DNA of 64,000 nt from CAZPHU01 sp964419255 (GCA_964419255.1 CAYQOU010000005.1:35761-99760), one strand, 5' to 3'; counted from the first letter of the stretch, positions 1 through 9,218 are shown. The notes: generated by a model from the letters alone, not told the origin. Numbers and translations are program-made.

Positions 1-221
1 GGGAGCAAAAGCAGCGCGCAAAGTGATATAGTTTTCCTCTGTAAGAAAAGCTGGATTACTCAGCGGCGAAACGCCTGCAAATAGATCACGCCATCGCTGA
101 GTTACTATATATTCCCCCGGTAACCCATCCGAGTAGACTGGAGAAAAGACCCCAGCCATCACACCGAAGATTAAAAAAGTGAGTATTTTTCTTTTTATGA
201 CTGTTCTCAGCGTATTCATCT
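1..221 (-). CDS. Secreted protein, N-terminal part only (runs off the window)
   Basis: Reading the minus strand from the ATG at 219-221 gives an open frame to the window edge, about 73 residues. The first 30 residues form a signal peptide: a basic start (MNTLRTVIKRK), then a hydrophobic run ending near FSPVYS. The mature start contains WRDLFAGVSPLSNPAF, which resembles outer-membrane proteins of the PorV/long-chain fatty acid transporter type, where an SNPA-like motif follows the cleavage site. That likeness is only suggestive. A good ribosome binding site (GGAGAGG) lies 6-12 bases upstream of the start. The gene follows the broken gene 390-985 on the same strand. The C-terminal part is outside the window, so the function stays open. 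Confidence 0.6.
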
Positions 222-389
222 GAACCTCTCCAACGATTACAGGAATTGTTGTGTGCAAATCACCTGCAATATTTTATTGATAGCCGTTTGCCAAACATAT
301 TTAAGATATGAATTTTTTCTTCTGATATGAAATGTTTTCTAAATTTTTCCGGAAAATTTTCTTCCCAAAAGTAACAATCGACGCTATTT

Positions 390-985
390 TTACTGAGTGA
401 CACCTGCTTTAGTCTTTTCGAAAATCTTTTTGCCATAGATATCTACGGCATCCTCAACGACCAGGTATCCCCCATTTCCGACTATCCGACCTTTTTTGTT
501 TGTCCCATCCCATACCGCTCCATATTCCTTTCGGCTGTTTGCCTTGAGCAGCGGTAGATCTTCCCTTATGATGTTTCCGACAGCATCATATATCGTCCCA
601 TTACCATAGATTTGCTTCTGAGGATCTTGAGATTTTAAGGGTTTGTTTAACGTGATACTTATAATCGTTCCGTTTGTTTGTCAGTTTATTACTCCTGCGT
701 AATAATCCCTGACAGGTTGAGGTAACAGACTGCTACTCCCTCCCGTCGGCGAAAAAGGATTGGGACCGACGTTCAGTAATATTTCAAAGCTGTTATCATC
801 TATTCGCCCCACATTGGCCTGCGTCAAGTTTATAAATGTACCACTTGATACCTCAATCCTGATCTGGCAAACCAGATTATTTACATCCGGCAACGTTACT
901 AAATACGCCGATTGTAATCGCCGAAAGCAGTTGCGAAAAGCAGGACAATAGCTAAAAGAATACTCTTAGACATGCGGCGAACCAT
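390..985 (-). pseudogene. Broken gene for a small secreted protein with a FlgD-like C-terminal module
   Basis: The ATG at 983-985 (a second possible start is 971-973) begins a clear signal peptide (MSKSILLAIVLLFATAFG), but that frame stops at a TAG near 900. The rest lies in another frame (SSGTFINLTQANVGRI, then VGPNPFSPTGG), so a frameshift sits around 900-925. A second lesion is an in-frame TGA at 681-683. Beyond it the same frame stays open to TAA at 390-392 and encodes GNGTIYDAVGNIIREDLPL and VWDGTNKKGRIVGNGGYLVV. These segments match the C-terminus of the neighbouring fibro-slime protein (GTGTIFDAVGNLIRDDLEI), so the gene was once a continuous secreted protein with the same C-terminal module. 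Sequencing error could explain one lesion but hardly both. Confidence 0.7.
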
Positions 986-1023
986 AGCTTTCTCTCTTTC
1001 CATTCCCACCAGGGACATGACAA

Positions 1024-3450
1024 TTAGCGAGGAAAACCTATCTTCCTTTTTTCTCTAATATCAAAGTCATCCACATCGACACCCTGAATGATTAGTAGAT
1101 ATGCACCACCGGAAACTTTTCGGCCCTTTTTATTAAGTGCGTCCCAAAATACTACATAATCCTTGATACTCAGCGGCGTCTCCCGGATTTCCAGATCATC
1201 ACGTATGAGATTACCTACCGCGTCGAAAATTGTCCCCGTGCCGCAGGAGCCATCTATACATTTTAGTGGCTTTTGCAACTGAATACCGATCAGTACTCCC
1301 TGCTCAGCGCCGTTCACCCCTTCAATGCCGTATGCTTCCAATAGATTGGTTCCAATAAGATCACTGATAGGAGCAAAGGTTATTTGTACGTTGTTTCTCC
1401 CTGATGATGAAATCGCCACTTTTCGTCCTTCTCTATGCGGCCTGTTTTCCAGACTGTCACGAACTCCTTGACCCAGTCTCAGGCTGTCTTCGTAAACCGT
1501 CGGATTATACATCGAGTTTAAAACGATTACCATTTCCTGAACCATTTGTGAGGAATCGCAGGAGTAGATCATCTCCGCATTCTGAAGCGGAATTCCGGAC
1601 TGTCCCTGCCCGCCGACAAAAAAGTCGAAAACATCCTCCGCTATGGCATGAGTTAAGTCGTTGCACAAAATCGGCTCGGCAAGGGTAACCAAAATGCTGT
1701 CGGGTGAATCGCCAAAGGCAGGACTCAATACCGCGGACTCGATGACCGGCCCGGCTCCATCCGTCACCGGGAAACTCTGCCAAATTTCTGTGCCTTCAAG
1801 AGAGCCGCCGGCTTCCAATGTCCAATCTACCTGTAGGGGTCCGCTGGAAGACTCCTGCAGTTGCATGATTATAATCGAATCGTGCGGATTGTTGTTGTCG
1901 ATGATACTTTCCACGCTGAAGCTTGTCCCACCATGAGTGAAGCTGTAATATGAAAGGTCTACGCTGTTTGGAATAGCAACCGTGCTGTCAAAGTGAAGCT
2001 CCACCTGATCCAGGTAGCCATCGCCATCGGAATCCCTGGTGAATGCGTGCATAAGCTGGGTAAGGGGAGAAAGTGCCCGTACAAACAGGCTGTCCGGAAG
2101 AAGAGATCCGTATGAGGCGTGTATATGAGTCTGCCCACCTCGCAGCTTCTCAATGGTGCCCCGAAACTCGTTGCCCGAGATTTGCAAAATATCGGTATTT
2201 TCGCTTCGCCAGCTTACCTCATCGGCATGCCGGATGTAGTTACCGAATTCATCCCGGATAACCGCATACACCGTCTCGTTGTAGTTTTCCACGGGAATAA
2301 CCAGTTCAGTAAAATTCTCATCGTTGCGAGTATCCGTCACCTCCGGTTCGGGTATGATATCTACGTGATGTTCAGGGCCGGGAAGAATGGTAATGATTAT
2401 TTCGGCATTAGAATAGATTTCCGGAATGTCCGGATGCCTGAATACAGCCCGCACGATCACCTCCTCGCCCGCCTCGGTAGGAGAGTAGTAATTTTCACCC
2501 CCATCCTGATACGAAAGGCCCTGACCATTGCCGCCGATCATCTCCCATCGTACCAGGGAATCATAATCCGGCACCCACGTTCCGGCGCTGTCGAATACAT
2601 GGGCAAAAATCGGCAGTGTATCCCCCGCATGCACCTCAATAGTTTCGGGATACTGGTTGCCTTCCGGTGTTGGGGTCGGATAGAGGCGGACATTGGCAGG
2701 AGGACCGATCATATTTGTGGTGATCTGAATCGTACTGTGCACTTCTCTGCGCTCGGCAAAGAAGAAAGAAAAAGAATATTCGCGATGCTCCTGCAAACCT
2801 AGATCGTCGACATCGAAAGACCCTGACTGGGCCTCATGAATCCCCCCGATGTCCATTACAAGCTTGCCGTCTACAAAGGCCCACACATCATCATCACCGC
2901 GAAACGAAAACGTCTGTCCGGGTTTATAGGTGAAAGTCGTGTGAAGCTCCATGGTAAACGAATAATTGTGCCCGCTGCCACGCGGCTCTATACCAAAGCC
3001 TCTCCGATCCAGCGGGAAAAAGTTTCTATCTTCGTACCTGTACATTCCGTCACCCATGTGTGTGAACGGAAGCGAATCGTGGATAACAATATTTTTAAAG
3101 GATGTATCGTGGTCCAGCATGACAGTTTCTACGTATTCTCCGGTTTCCTCGGAATAATGAGGCGCTGTATAGTCTCCCGGCTCCCAGGGACGGTACCATT
3201 TGTGTATATAGTGGTTGTAAAAAGGAGATTCCCCCAACACAGGTTTGTTTTCTGCATCGAGCGTTTCGGAAACCATACCGGTAAATAATCCACTTCCCCT
3301 GTCCGTATTGAATTCCGGATTACTGCCGTCTGCATGAAAATCGTAGAATGTTACTGGTATCCATATTGTCTCCGGGTAGTGCTGAGCCCATAAAGACAAG
3401 CTTAGCGAAAGAAGAAACAACGGTATTCGCTTAAAAAACATCAAATACAT
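1024..3450 (-). CDS. Fibro-slime domain secreted protein with Ig-like repeats
   Basis: 808 residues. A signal peptide covers residues 1 to about 23 and ends in LSLWAQ. Residues 25-250 form a fibro-slime domain, a PA14-like family first described in Fibrobacter and social amoebae. The signature GDDDVWAFVDGKLVMDIGG lies near 185-203. Bacterial Ig-like segments follow (about 270-460), then a DSDGDGYLD-containing segment, then a calcium- or fold-related module ending near 720. The last 75 residues form a FlgD-like module (VVFWDALNKKGRKVSGGAYL). A purine-rich ribosome binding site (AAAGGAAATGG) precedes the ATG. The protein is likely secreted or cell-surface and may bind carbohydrate or act in adhesion. 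That role is inferred from the family; no catalytic motif is visible. Confidence 0.9.
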   Translation of the reverse strand: MYLMFFKRIPLFLLSLSLSLWAQHYPETIWIPVTFYDFHADGSNPEFNTDRGSGLFTGMVSETLDAENKPVLGESPFYNHYIHKWYRPWEPGDYTAPHYSEETGEYVETVMLDHDTSFKNIVIHDSLPFTHMGDGMYRYEDRNFFPLDRRGFGIEPRGSGHNYSFTMELHTTFTYKPGQTFSFRGDDDVWAFVDGKLVMDIGGIHEAQSGSFDVDDLGLQEHREYSFSFFFAERREVHSTIQITTNMIGPPANVRLYPTPTPEGNQYPETIEVHAGDTLPIFAHVFDSAGTWVPDYDSLVRWEMIGGNGQGLSYQDGGENYYSPTEAGEEVIVRAVFRHPDIPEIYSNAEIIITILPGPEHHVDIIPEPEVTDTRNDENFTELVIPVENYNETVYAVIRDEFGNYIRHADEVSWRSENTDILQISGNEFRGTIEKLRGGQTHIHASYGSLLPDSLFVRALSPLTQLMHAFTRDSDGDGYLDQVELHFDSTVAIPNSVDLSYYSFTHGGTSFSVESIIDNNNPHDSIIIMQLQESSSGPLQVDWTLEAGGSLEGTEIWQSFPVTDGAGPVIESAVLSPAFGDSPDSILVTLAEPILCNDLTHAIAEDVFDFFVGGQGQSGIPLQNAEMIYSCDSSQMVQEMVIVLNSMYNPTVYEDSLRLGQGVRDSLENRPHREGRKVAISSSGRNNVQITFAPISDLIGTNLLEAYGIEGVNGAEQGVLIGIQLQKPLKCIDGSCGTGTIFDAVGNLIRDDLEIRETPLSIKDYVVFWDALNKKGRKVSGGAYLLIIQGVDVDDFDIREKRKIGFPR

Positions 3451-4117
3451 CTACCATTTCCTTTGCCGGTAACGTATAATAAGACAAAATGAGTATGTTA
3501 TGGCGAACTTAAATGCTTAAATGCATCGACTGAATAGACCCCCCGCCCGATAATTTTAATATAATAGATTTAATAAAGAAAGGTAGAATAAAACGGCGAA
3601 CGTAGTAATTTTGCACTGAAAATTTTACAGTTTCCATCGCCTCAATCCATTTTCCCCAACTCCGTCTCGCCAAAAATAATGAATATGGCGCCGATATAAC
3701 CCCCTAAAAAAGTAAGTTATACGGGCGAAAGAAGGAAACCGGCATGATCGCGGCTTGGCACTTTTTTAAGGGGTCTACCATTTATGGATGTATGCCTTGC
3801 CTGCTAACAAGTATTTATTTTGGCAAAAAACGAGAAGCAAAGGTGCGAAAAGACGTGCACGAACTCCGCATCCCGTCCCGCTGAAACAGGATGGGATACG
3901 GAAGACAGGTGTCATAGACAAGAAATCAATCAAAGCTTCGGATAGTAACTTACCAGGAAGTACATTTCTCCACAGAACATACATAGTATCGGTTCAGATA
4001 CAAACCCTTGATAAGACACCCCCTGTTTGTCTGCACTCCGGCGCGTTCTCTGAGGCTATAGCACAAGATGACCACATCATATGTGTAGCAGGCAAGCTTA
4101 CGGCAACAAAGACGACG
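3451..4117. other. Intergenic region, 667 bases
   Basis: No gene with a ribosome binding site or recognisable protein is visible on either strand. The stretch is AT-rich at 3480-3620. It contains one notable inverted repeat (3700-3773, listed separately). A plus-strand open frame at 3788-4183 overlaps the small membrane protein gene antisense, has no known domain and no plausible composition, and was rejected. Confidence 0.5.
3700..3773. repeat. Long inverted repeat with 46-base interior
   Basis: CCCCTAAAAAAGT at 3701-3713 pairs with ACTTTTTTAAGGGG at 3760-3773, with one bulged base. The 46-base interior itself contains short GC-rich pairings (GGGCGAAAG, GGAAACCGG). It could be a structured RNA, a bidirectional terminator or a small inserted element. 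It sits between the end of the small membrane gene (4118, minus) and the start of the fibro-slime gene (3450, minus), so on the minus strand it lies in the downstream/upstream spacer. No known riboswitch consensus was recognised. Confidence 0.4.
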
Positions 4118-4339
4118 CTACTGTTTTTTGAGCTTCTTACCCCTAAAAAGCTTGATCCCAACATGCTTTTTGCCCAACAGTAACCCGACCACCGCACCGA
4201 AGACGGTACCAAATACCCGACTGAGAACAAATCCGATGGTGCCAAACACCAACGACAGAACGGTGGAAACCAGACGAAACACGAGAGTCAGTGCCAGTTT
4301 TAAAATTGAGAAGGGAAGAGTTATAATTTTTCCAATCAT
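4118..4339 (-). CDS. Small hydrophobic membrane protein
   Basis: 73 residues, beginning MIGKIITLPFSILKLALTLV. It has two hydrophobic stretches (about 3-30 and 33-57) and a strongly basic tail (KLFRGKKLKKQ). A strong ribosome binding site, AAAGGAG, lies about 9 bases before the ATG, which supports it as a real gene. It starts 12 bases after the stop of the adenylate cyclase gene on the same strand and is probably cotranscribed with it. It is likely an inner-membrane peptide with a cytoplasmic basic tail. No family was recognised and no function is proposed. Confidence 0.65.
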   Translation of the reverse strand: MIGKIITLPFSILKLALTLVFRLVSTVLSLVFGTIGFVLSRVFGTVFGAVVGLLLGKKHVGIKLFRGKKLKKQ

Positions 4340-4351
4340 AGCGCTGCTCCT

Positions 4352-7285
4352 TTACTTTGATGTTAATCGTATTACCCCATCCCATTGAGAGCCGGGAGGC
4401 TGTAATTTGAACCTGTCACAATATTGAATGATCTTTCTGCTGGGACTCATACCACCGGGTGTACTGTTACTATGAGGCTCAAGCTGCTCGCTCTGCCTCA
4501 TCTTTTCGATAGCCTTATCCCACTGCTGTGCATAAAAATAGTCAAGGCCCTCCCGATATGTGGAGATCAATTTTTCCTGCCGGGAGTTGAGCCCTCCCCT
4601 TTCGGCTATCAATTCGTATACCATAACCGGCTGCGACTTACCCACCACCGCTATTTTATCGAGTAGACGTGCTTCAAAATAATCTTTGACCATCTCGTAT
4701 GTGGCCTCACTAATCATCGTATACACCCCATACTGCTTGGCCGCACTCTCCAGACGTGCGGCCAGATTGACCGCATCCCCCATCATCGTGTAATTCATCC
4801 GCACAGCAGACCCCATGTTTCCGGTGGTGATAGCTCCGGTATTTATTCCTATTCGCATTCGCATATCATGCACTATCCGGGGCCACTTATCCCCTTCCGA
4901 CTCCCACTTCTTTCGAAGTTCACCCAGACGTTGCTGCATCCGGATGGCTGTGTTGCACGCCTGAAGCGCATGGTCCTGCATGGGCATCGGAGCACCGAAA
5001 AAAGCAATAATCGCATCCCCCTCGTACTTATCCAATGTCCCGTAATGCGCCAGCAGGATATCCGTCATTGCGGTCAGATACTCATTAAGCAGCTCCACAA
5101 GCCGTGTGGGAGAGCCCAGCTTCTCCGAAAACGTTGAAAAACTCTGAATATCGGTGAAATATGCCGTTCGAATCCCTTCATCACCACCAAGTTTTGGCAT
5201 CTTTCTTTCCTGATACATCATATCGATAAGCTCGGGAGACAGGTACTGTTTGAACGTGCTTTGAAGATACTTGCGGTCCTTCTCCTCAGTCATATACCTG
5301 TAGGCCATGACGGCCGTATAGGTAAGAAGGATGGTCATGGCGGGACGCGCCATCTCAATCCACAGATTGTCGGTACCAAAAAGGGTCATCGCCAGAAGGA
5401 AATACCCGAAAATAGCAACAACCGTGAGTATCGCACTAAACAGAGGCCGTAGAAGAATCGCAATCACTCCGATAACCACACCTACCAGAAGCAGAATGAG
5501 AAAATCCTGCCATCCACTCAACCGTTTCACAAACTGGTTTGTCAAAAAGGAATGCATCATCGAAGCATGTACTTCTACCCCAGGGTAGACATGGTAGAGC
5601 GGAACGGAAACAATATCAAACATGTTGGGGACCGTTGAGCCGACCAGAAATATTTTGCCTTCCAGATTGCCCCGGATGCGGTCATTCATAATATCCACAT
5701 ATGAGTAATACCTGAAAGGCTTGCCTTTGGGACCAAAATAGGTGATTATGTGTCGATTTGTTTGAGTGAGAGGAATTTGCACACGATCCCCGAAATTCAT
5801 GCGGCTACCGGGATCGATCTCAGAAATTTGAGCCCAGGATGTTTTGCAAAGCTGCCTGAGCGTTTTTCCCCGCAATACCGGAATGGAAGAAAACAGCTCC
5901 CCATCCTTATTGCGAACGGTAAACGTCTGGAATATCAGTTTGCGCTGCCCGTTTTTCAACGATTCATACTCATCATCACCGATTGATTGGATAGTCCGGA
6001 GGTCCTGGCGTGACAGCCACCACTCCTCGTAGCCATAAGGGGCCATAAGAACCCAATCCAGTTCCGAGTCCCGCATGATTGATACATCAGGGGCTAATGT
6101 TTTTTCGGCCCCTACTTCCATTTCCGATACTCCGGAAAGACTTGTGGCCCGAAGAGCATCGAGGACAGGGGTGGGAAGATCTCCTGCATGCAGCGACAGA
6201 TAAACATTTCCACTGTCATCCCGTCCCAGCGCCGCATACCCGGTGATAGTGATAGCCTGATCCGGTTTCAGAGAAAGGATCTGCTCCCCGGCATCCACGA
6301 TTGCCCGGACCTGAGAGGGAGAAACATGCGGATATGAGATGCTGAGTCGATTGCTTTTATCCTTGAAAATCTTGAAAGGATGGCCAATATCCAGATACTT
6401 TTCGGGTTCGAAGACGATCTCTTCATTTGGAGTTGCAAACAAAGTAGCCACTGTTCGCAAGCTGATCGGCAGAACCACCGGTTTTTTACTACCGAATCCA
6501 AACAGCAGAGGTATTTCTCTGATCACGCCATCCGAATTAGGAGTAATATTCAAATGCCCGATCCCTCTGGATGCCTTCGCGATTCCAGGAAAAATGCCAT
6601 CGATATATTCCTTTTTGTTGACTATTTTCTTGCGTTTTGAGGCATCGATTGTAACAGAGGATTGCGGGTGAAGAGAGTCGTGCCAGGCAACCGTTTTTCG
6701 CACGTCAACCTGAGATAGTGAATGTTCGGGATAATCCACCCGCTCGGACATGCGGACCCCGTGAAACACATTGCCGGCCTTTTCGGTCGCATCGATAAGT
6801 TGACGATCATAGTCGACGCAAGAGATGATTGAACGGCGCAGCTGGTCCGAGAGGTTGATATCCGGCGACATCTTCTTTGTTCTCTCAAGCAGCTCCTGGA
6901 GGCGAAGTCTGTGATTCATATCTTCCGGATCGTAAAAGTTAATATCGAATGCGATCGCCGCCGGGTAGTGGCTGCTCAGGTTCCGAATAAGTCTGGCATG
7001 ATAGGAGCGGTTCCAATTCCAGTAATTACCAAGCTTATGCTGTGAACGATCATCGATATCAATGATACAAATCCCCGATTCGGAAGCCCCATTGTTGTCA
7101 TTTCCATCAAGATCCATATACTTCCAATAATAGCGCATGTAATAGCTCTGGTATTCGAGACGGTCAATAAGCTCGGGAACGAAATTGTGCGTAATCAACG
7201 CGATTGCTAATCCAGCCAGGGTCCCGATAAGAAAACTTTTGAGAATTTTTTTCAGTATCTGCACGCTCAGTCCTTCATCACTCAT
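4352..7285 (-). CDS. CHASE2 domain adenylate/guanylate cyclase
   Basis: 977 residues. An N-terminal membrane helix (about 16-36) leads into a large periplasmic CHASE2 sensor (about 60-570). A cluster of further helices (about 590-670) precedes a class III nucleotidyl cyclase domain (about 695-895). The catalytic features are visible. One metal Asp is in YFTDIQSFS and the second in DKYEGDAIIAFFGAP. The segment MGDAVNLAARLE carries the Asn and Arg that contact substrate. The C-terminal tail (YREGLDYFYAQQWDKAI to WDGVIRLTSK) is usual for CHASE2 cyclases and TPR-like. The enzyme should make cAMP (or cGMP) in response to an extracytoplasmic cue. The purine-specifying position does not settle the substrate. 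No strong ribosome binding site precedes the start. The small membrane gene at 4118 follows directly. Confidence 0.92.
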   Translation of the reverse strand: MSDEGLSVQILKKILKSFLIGTLAGLAIALITHNFVPELIDRLEYQSYYMRYYWKYMDLDGNDNNGASESGICIIDIDDRSQHKLGNYWNWNRSYHARLIRNLSSHYPAAIAFDINFYDPEDMNHRLRLQELLERTKKMSPDINLSDQLRRSIISCVDYDRQLIDATEKAGNVFHGVRMSERVDYPEHSLSQVDVRKTVAWHDSLHPQSSVTIDASKRKKIVNKKEYIDGIFPGIAKASRGIGHLNITPNSDGVIREIPLLFGFGSKKPVVLPISLRTVATLFATPNEEIVFEPEKYLDIGHPFKIFKDKSNRLSISYPHVSPSQVRAIVDAGEQILSLKPDQAITITGYAALGRDDSGNVYLSLHAGDLPTPVLDALRATSLSGVSEMEVGAEKTLAPDVSIMRDSELDWVLMAPYGYEEWWLSRQDLRTIQSIGDDEYESLKNGQRKLIFQTFTVRNKDGELFSSIPVLRGKTLRQLCKTSWAQISEIDPGSRMNFGDRVQIPLTQTNRHIITYFGPKGKPFRYYSYVDIMNDRIRGNLEGKIFLVGSTVPNMFDIVSVPLYHVYPGVEVHASMMHSFLTNQFVKRLSGWQDFLILLLVGVVIGVIAILLRPLFSAILTVVAIFGYFLLAMTLFGTDNLWIEMARPAMTILLTYTAVMAYRYMTEEKDRKYLQSTFKQYLSPELIDMMYQERKMPKLGGDEGIRTAYFTDIQSFSTFSEKLGSPTRLVELLNEYLTAMTDILLAHYGTLDKYEGDAIIAFFGAPMPMQDHALQACNTAIRMQQRLGELRKKWESEGDKWPRIVHDMRMRIGINTGAITTGNMGSAVRMNYTMMGDAVNLAARLESAAKQYGVYTMISEATYEMVKDYFEARLLDKIAVVGKSQPVMVYELIAERGGLNSRQEKLISTYREGLDYFYAQQWDKAIEKMRQSEQLEPHSNSTPGGMSPSRKIIQYCDRFKLQPPGSQWDGVIRLTSK

Positions 7286-7670
7286 GCAATGGAAATGATA
7301 AGAGATATCCTACACCTGAATTGCGCGACTCTCGCGGCGATTCGCACAGTGAAGTTAAAATATATACCTAAACAGTTAAGCCTAACACCCAAACACATCT
7401 TTTCCCTAAGAAATACCCGTATTAAGCGGTTCTGACGTGATTATTCACGCAATCCCTTGAGGTCACCATGCCCCAAAATGTTTTTCCTCTTTGCAACATT
7501 TGTCATTATACCGCACAACCCTCTGAGAAACAAGTTGGTCATGGTTTCGATGCAACCGATCGAGAGAGTGAGCTGTTTCCACAAAGACCTGTACAGTAAT
7601 CATTTACTACATCCAATGAATGCATGTATTTTATTGCACATACAGTCACCTTCAATGAGGATATATACTT
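7286..7670. other. Divergent intergenic region, 385 bases
   Basis: This is the promoter-bearing spacer between the cyclase gene (minus) and the PgsA-like gene (plus). It is AT-rich around 7355-7420. A perfect 5-bp inverted repeat with a 4-base spacer lies at 7436-7449. No RNA gene was seen. A plus-strand frame at 7457-7750 overlaps the PgsA start, lacks any known domain and was rejected. Confidence 0.5.
7436..7449. promoter_or_regulatory. Palindrome, possible operator
   Basis: CGTGA-TTAT-TCACG is an exact inverted repeat. Its half-site resembles the TGTGA core of CRP/FNR family sites and its 4-base spacer matches FNR-like sites. It lies between a nucleotidyl cyclase gene and a divergent gene, where a CRP-type regulator would make sense. 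The match is short, and no regulator gene is nearby. Confidence 0.25.
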
Positions 7671-8270
7671 ATGAATGTTCCGATACTTCTTACCGGCTCG
7701 AGACTGGTTCTGGCACCTCTGTTTGCCCTATTTTTTCTACATGCCTATGATCAGGATCTGAGTATACCCTGGCTGTGGGCAGCGGCTGTGATGATGGCCC
7801 TTCTTGAACTCAGCGATATGCTGGATGGCAAGATCGCCCGCGCGCAGGGTACCGTTACCGAATTTGGCAAGATTTTCGATCCGATCTGTGACAGTCTCTC
7901 CAGACAGACTATATTTCTGACTTACATGAGTGCAGGTATCATTCCCATCTGGGTTTTTCTGGTGTTTCTGTACCGTGATGGGCTGATGATGTTTTTGCGT
8001 GTCATGAGCGCGATCGACGGGACGGTTATGGCGGCAAAAAAATCAGGGAAGATTAAAGCCGTTTTTCAGGCAATCACCAGCGCTCTGGTACTTCTGATTG
8101 TTTTGCTTCAGGCCTACAGAATCGCCTGGGTTCCCGAAACGATCTGGGGCTTTCACCCCGGGTTCTGGCTTATTCTTCTGGTAGCAATTTTCACCTTCAT
8201 CAGCATGTTCGACTACTACATTCCCAACCGGGACATCCTGGCCAGACGGATGGAAGCGAAGAGAGAGTGA
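7671..8270 (+). CDS. pgsA: CDP-alcohol phosphatidyltransferase (PgsA-like)
   Basis: 199 residues. The full CDP-alcohol phosphotransferase signature D-x2-DG-x2-AR-x8-G-x3-D-x3-D is present, starting at DMLDGKIARAQG and ending at FDPICD. Several hydrophobic helices surround it, consistent with an inner-membrane enzyme. The most likely reaction is transfer of the phosphatidyl group from CDP-diacylglycerol to glycerol-3-phosphate, the committed step to phosphatidylglycerol. Length and the N-terminal MNVPILLTGSRLVLAP fit PgsA, but other acceptors such as inositol phosphate or serine cannot be excluded. A GAGGAT ribosome binding site precedes the ATG. Confidence 0.85.
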   Translation: MNVPILLTGSRLVLAPLFALFFLHAYDQDLSIPWLWAAAVMMALLELSDMLDGKIARAQGTVTEFGKIFDPICDSLSRQTIFLTYMSAGIIPIWVFLVFLYRDGLMMFLRVMSAIDGTVMAAKKSGKIKAVFQAITSALVLLIVLLQAYRIAWVPETIWGFHPGFWLILLVAIFTFISMFDYYIPNRDILARRMEAKRE

Positions 8271-8347
8271 GGCTGAGAAGAGCAGAGAGACGACTGCTCT
8301 GGTGGTGCTGTTAACCGAAAAACGTGATACATCACAGGAATTTTCGA

Positions 8348-8827
8348 ATGGTAGCGGTGATTATGGGTGTTGCGGGCGCGGGTAAGACCACGATCGGGAC
8401 CATGCTTGCCAAGCGGCTGAGGTGGTGTTTCATTGATGCTGACGATTTTCATCCCCAGGAAAACCGGGACAAAATGGCCTCCGGTATCGCCTTGTCCGAT
8501 GAAGACCGGATTCCATGGCTGGAGAGTATAAACAGTTATTTAGTTTTTCATTGTTGCGATCAAAGCGGCTGTGTTGTTGCATGCTCGGCATTAAAAAAAC
8601 GGTACCGCTCAATCATCAGCCGAAACAGCCGAACACAGTTCTTCTGCCTTTCTACAAAGCCGCAGATCCTGCAGAGGCGACTGGAGGAGCGTACAGGCCA
8701 TTTCTTCTCGCCGACTCTCCTGCAGAGCCAGTTTGACACATTGGAAATCAGCGATGATCTGACAATGATCGACTGCTCGCAAAAACCCGAAAGAATCATC
8801 GAGCGAATTGTGCAGTCGATGACATGA
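8348..8827 (+). CDS. gntK: Gluconokinase, GntK type
   Basis: 159 residues from the ATG at 8348. A GTG at 8324 would add eight residues, but AGGAA at 8336-8340 is well placed for 8348. The Walker A motif GVAGAGKTTIG sits at the N-terminus. It is followed by the family hallmark FIDADDFHPQENRDKMASG (gluconate/phosphate site) and ACSALKKRYR. The enzyme phosphorylates gluconate to 6-phosphogluconate with ATP in the cytoplasm, feeding the pentose phosphate or Entner-Doudoroff route. It follows the PgsA-like gene by 77 bases and may share its transcript. No gluconate permease or dehydrogenase lies nearby. Confidence 0.85.
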   Translation: MVAVIMGVAGAGKTTIGTMLAKRLRWCFIDADDFHPQENRDKMASGIALSDEDRIPWLESINSYLVFHCCDQSGCVVACSALKKRYRSIISRNSRTQFFCLSTKPQILQRRLEERTGHFFSPTLLQSQFDTLEISDDLTMIDCSQKPERIIERIVQSMT

Positions 8828-9218
8828 CAGGATATCTGTTCTCCCGGATTACCTTCACCCAGTCACCACATTTCATGCGCGGTGTTGCGGACGGTCAAAA
8901 TGGCTTAGGCAATTACATTGGTCGGACCCATCCTTTAACCAAAAGAGCCCGTTTAGGGCGATTTTCTCCCGTTTTCAAGGTCTTTGGGCCTGTTTTTTGT
9001 GGTAAAAACGGCCTATATCGAAGCTTAACCCGACTTTTCCAGCCCGGAAATGGGCAATAGAGGCTCTGCGAGGCTCGTTTCTGCGGTATACAGGCCCTTT
9101 GGGCGATTACCGACTTAACTCCTACTTAACCATGCTGAACTACACCAGTGTCAGGACCTCCAACCCAGTTTAGGGAAAGATCCATGCACTGCTTACATTC
9201 ATCCCTGTCCATATATCA
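8828..9218. other. Convergent intergenic region, 391 bases
   Basis: This spacer lies between two genes that converge (gluconokinase plus, permease minus). A short hairpin, GCCC-GTTTA-GGGC, occurs at 8947-8959, but no U-tract follows. A 78-residue plus-strand frame (8824-9060) has no ribosome binding site or domain. Nothing else was recognised. Confidence 0.4.

Noticed and set aside
681..683. TGA as selenocysteine or reassigned codon
   Set aside because: No selenoprotein context is seen, an additional frameshift is present, and many intact genes here end in TGA.
2119..2802. A 227-residue plus-strand open frame
   Set aside because: It lies wholly antisense to the well-supported fibro-slime gene, with no domain and no ribosome binding site.
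3700..3773. Cyclic-di-GMP (GEMM) riboswitch
   Set aside because: The interior lacks the conserved GGCAAACC and GACGCAAAGCC segments; only the hairpin is supported.
3788..4183. A 131-residue plus-strand open frame
   Set aside because: It overlaps the small membrane gene antisense; the protein has no recognisable pattern and no start signal.
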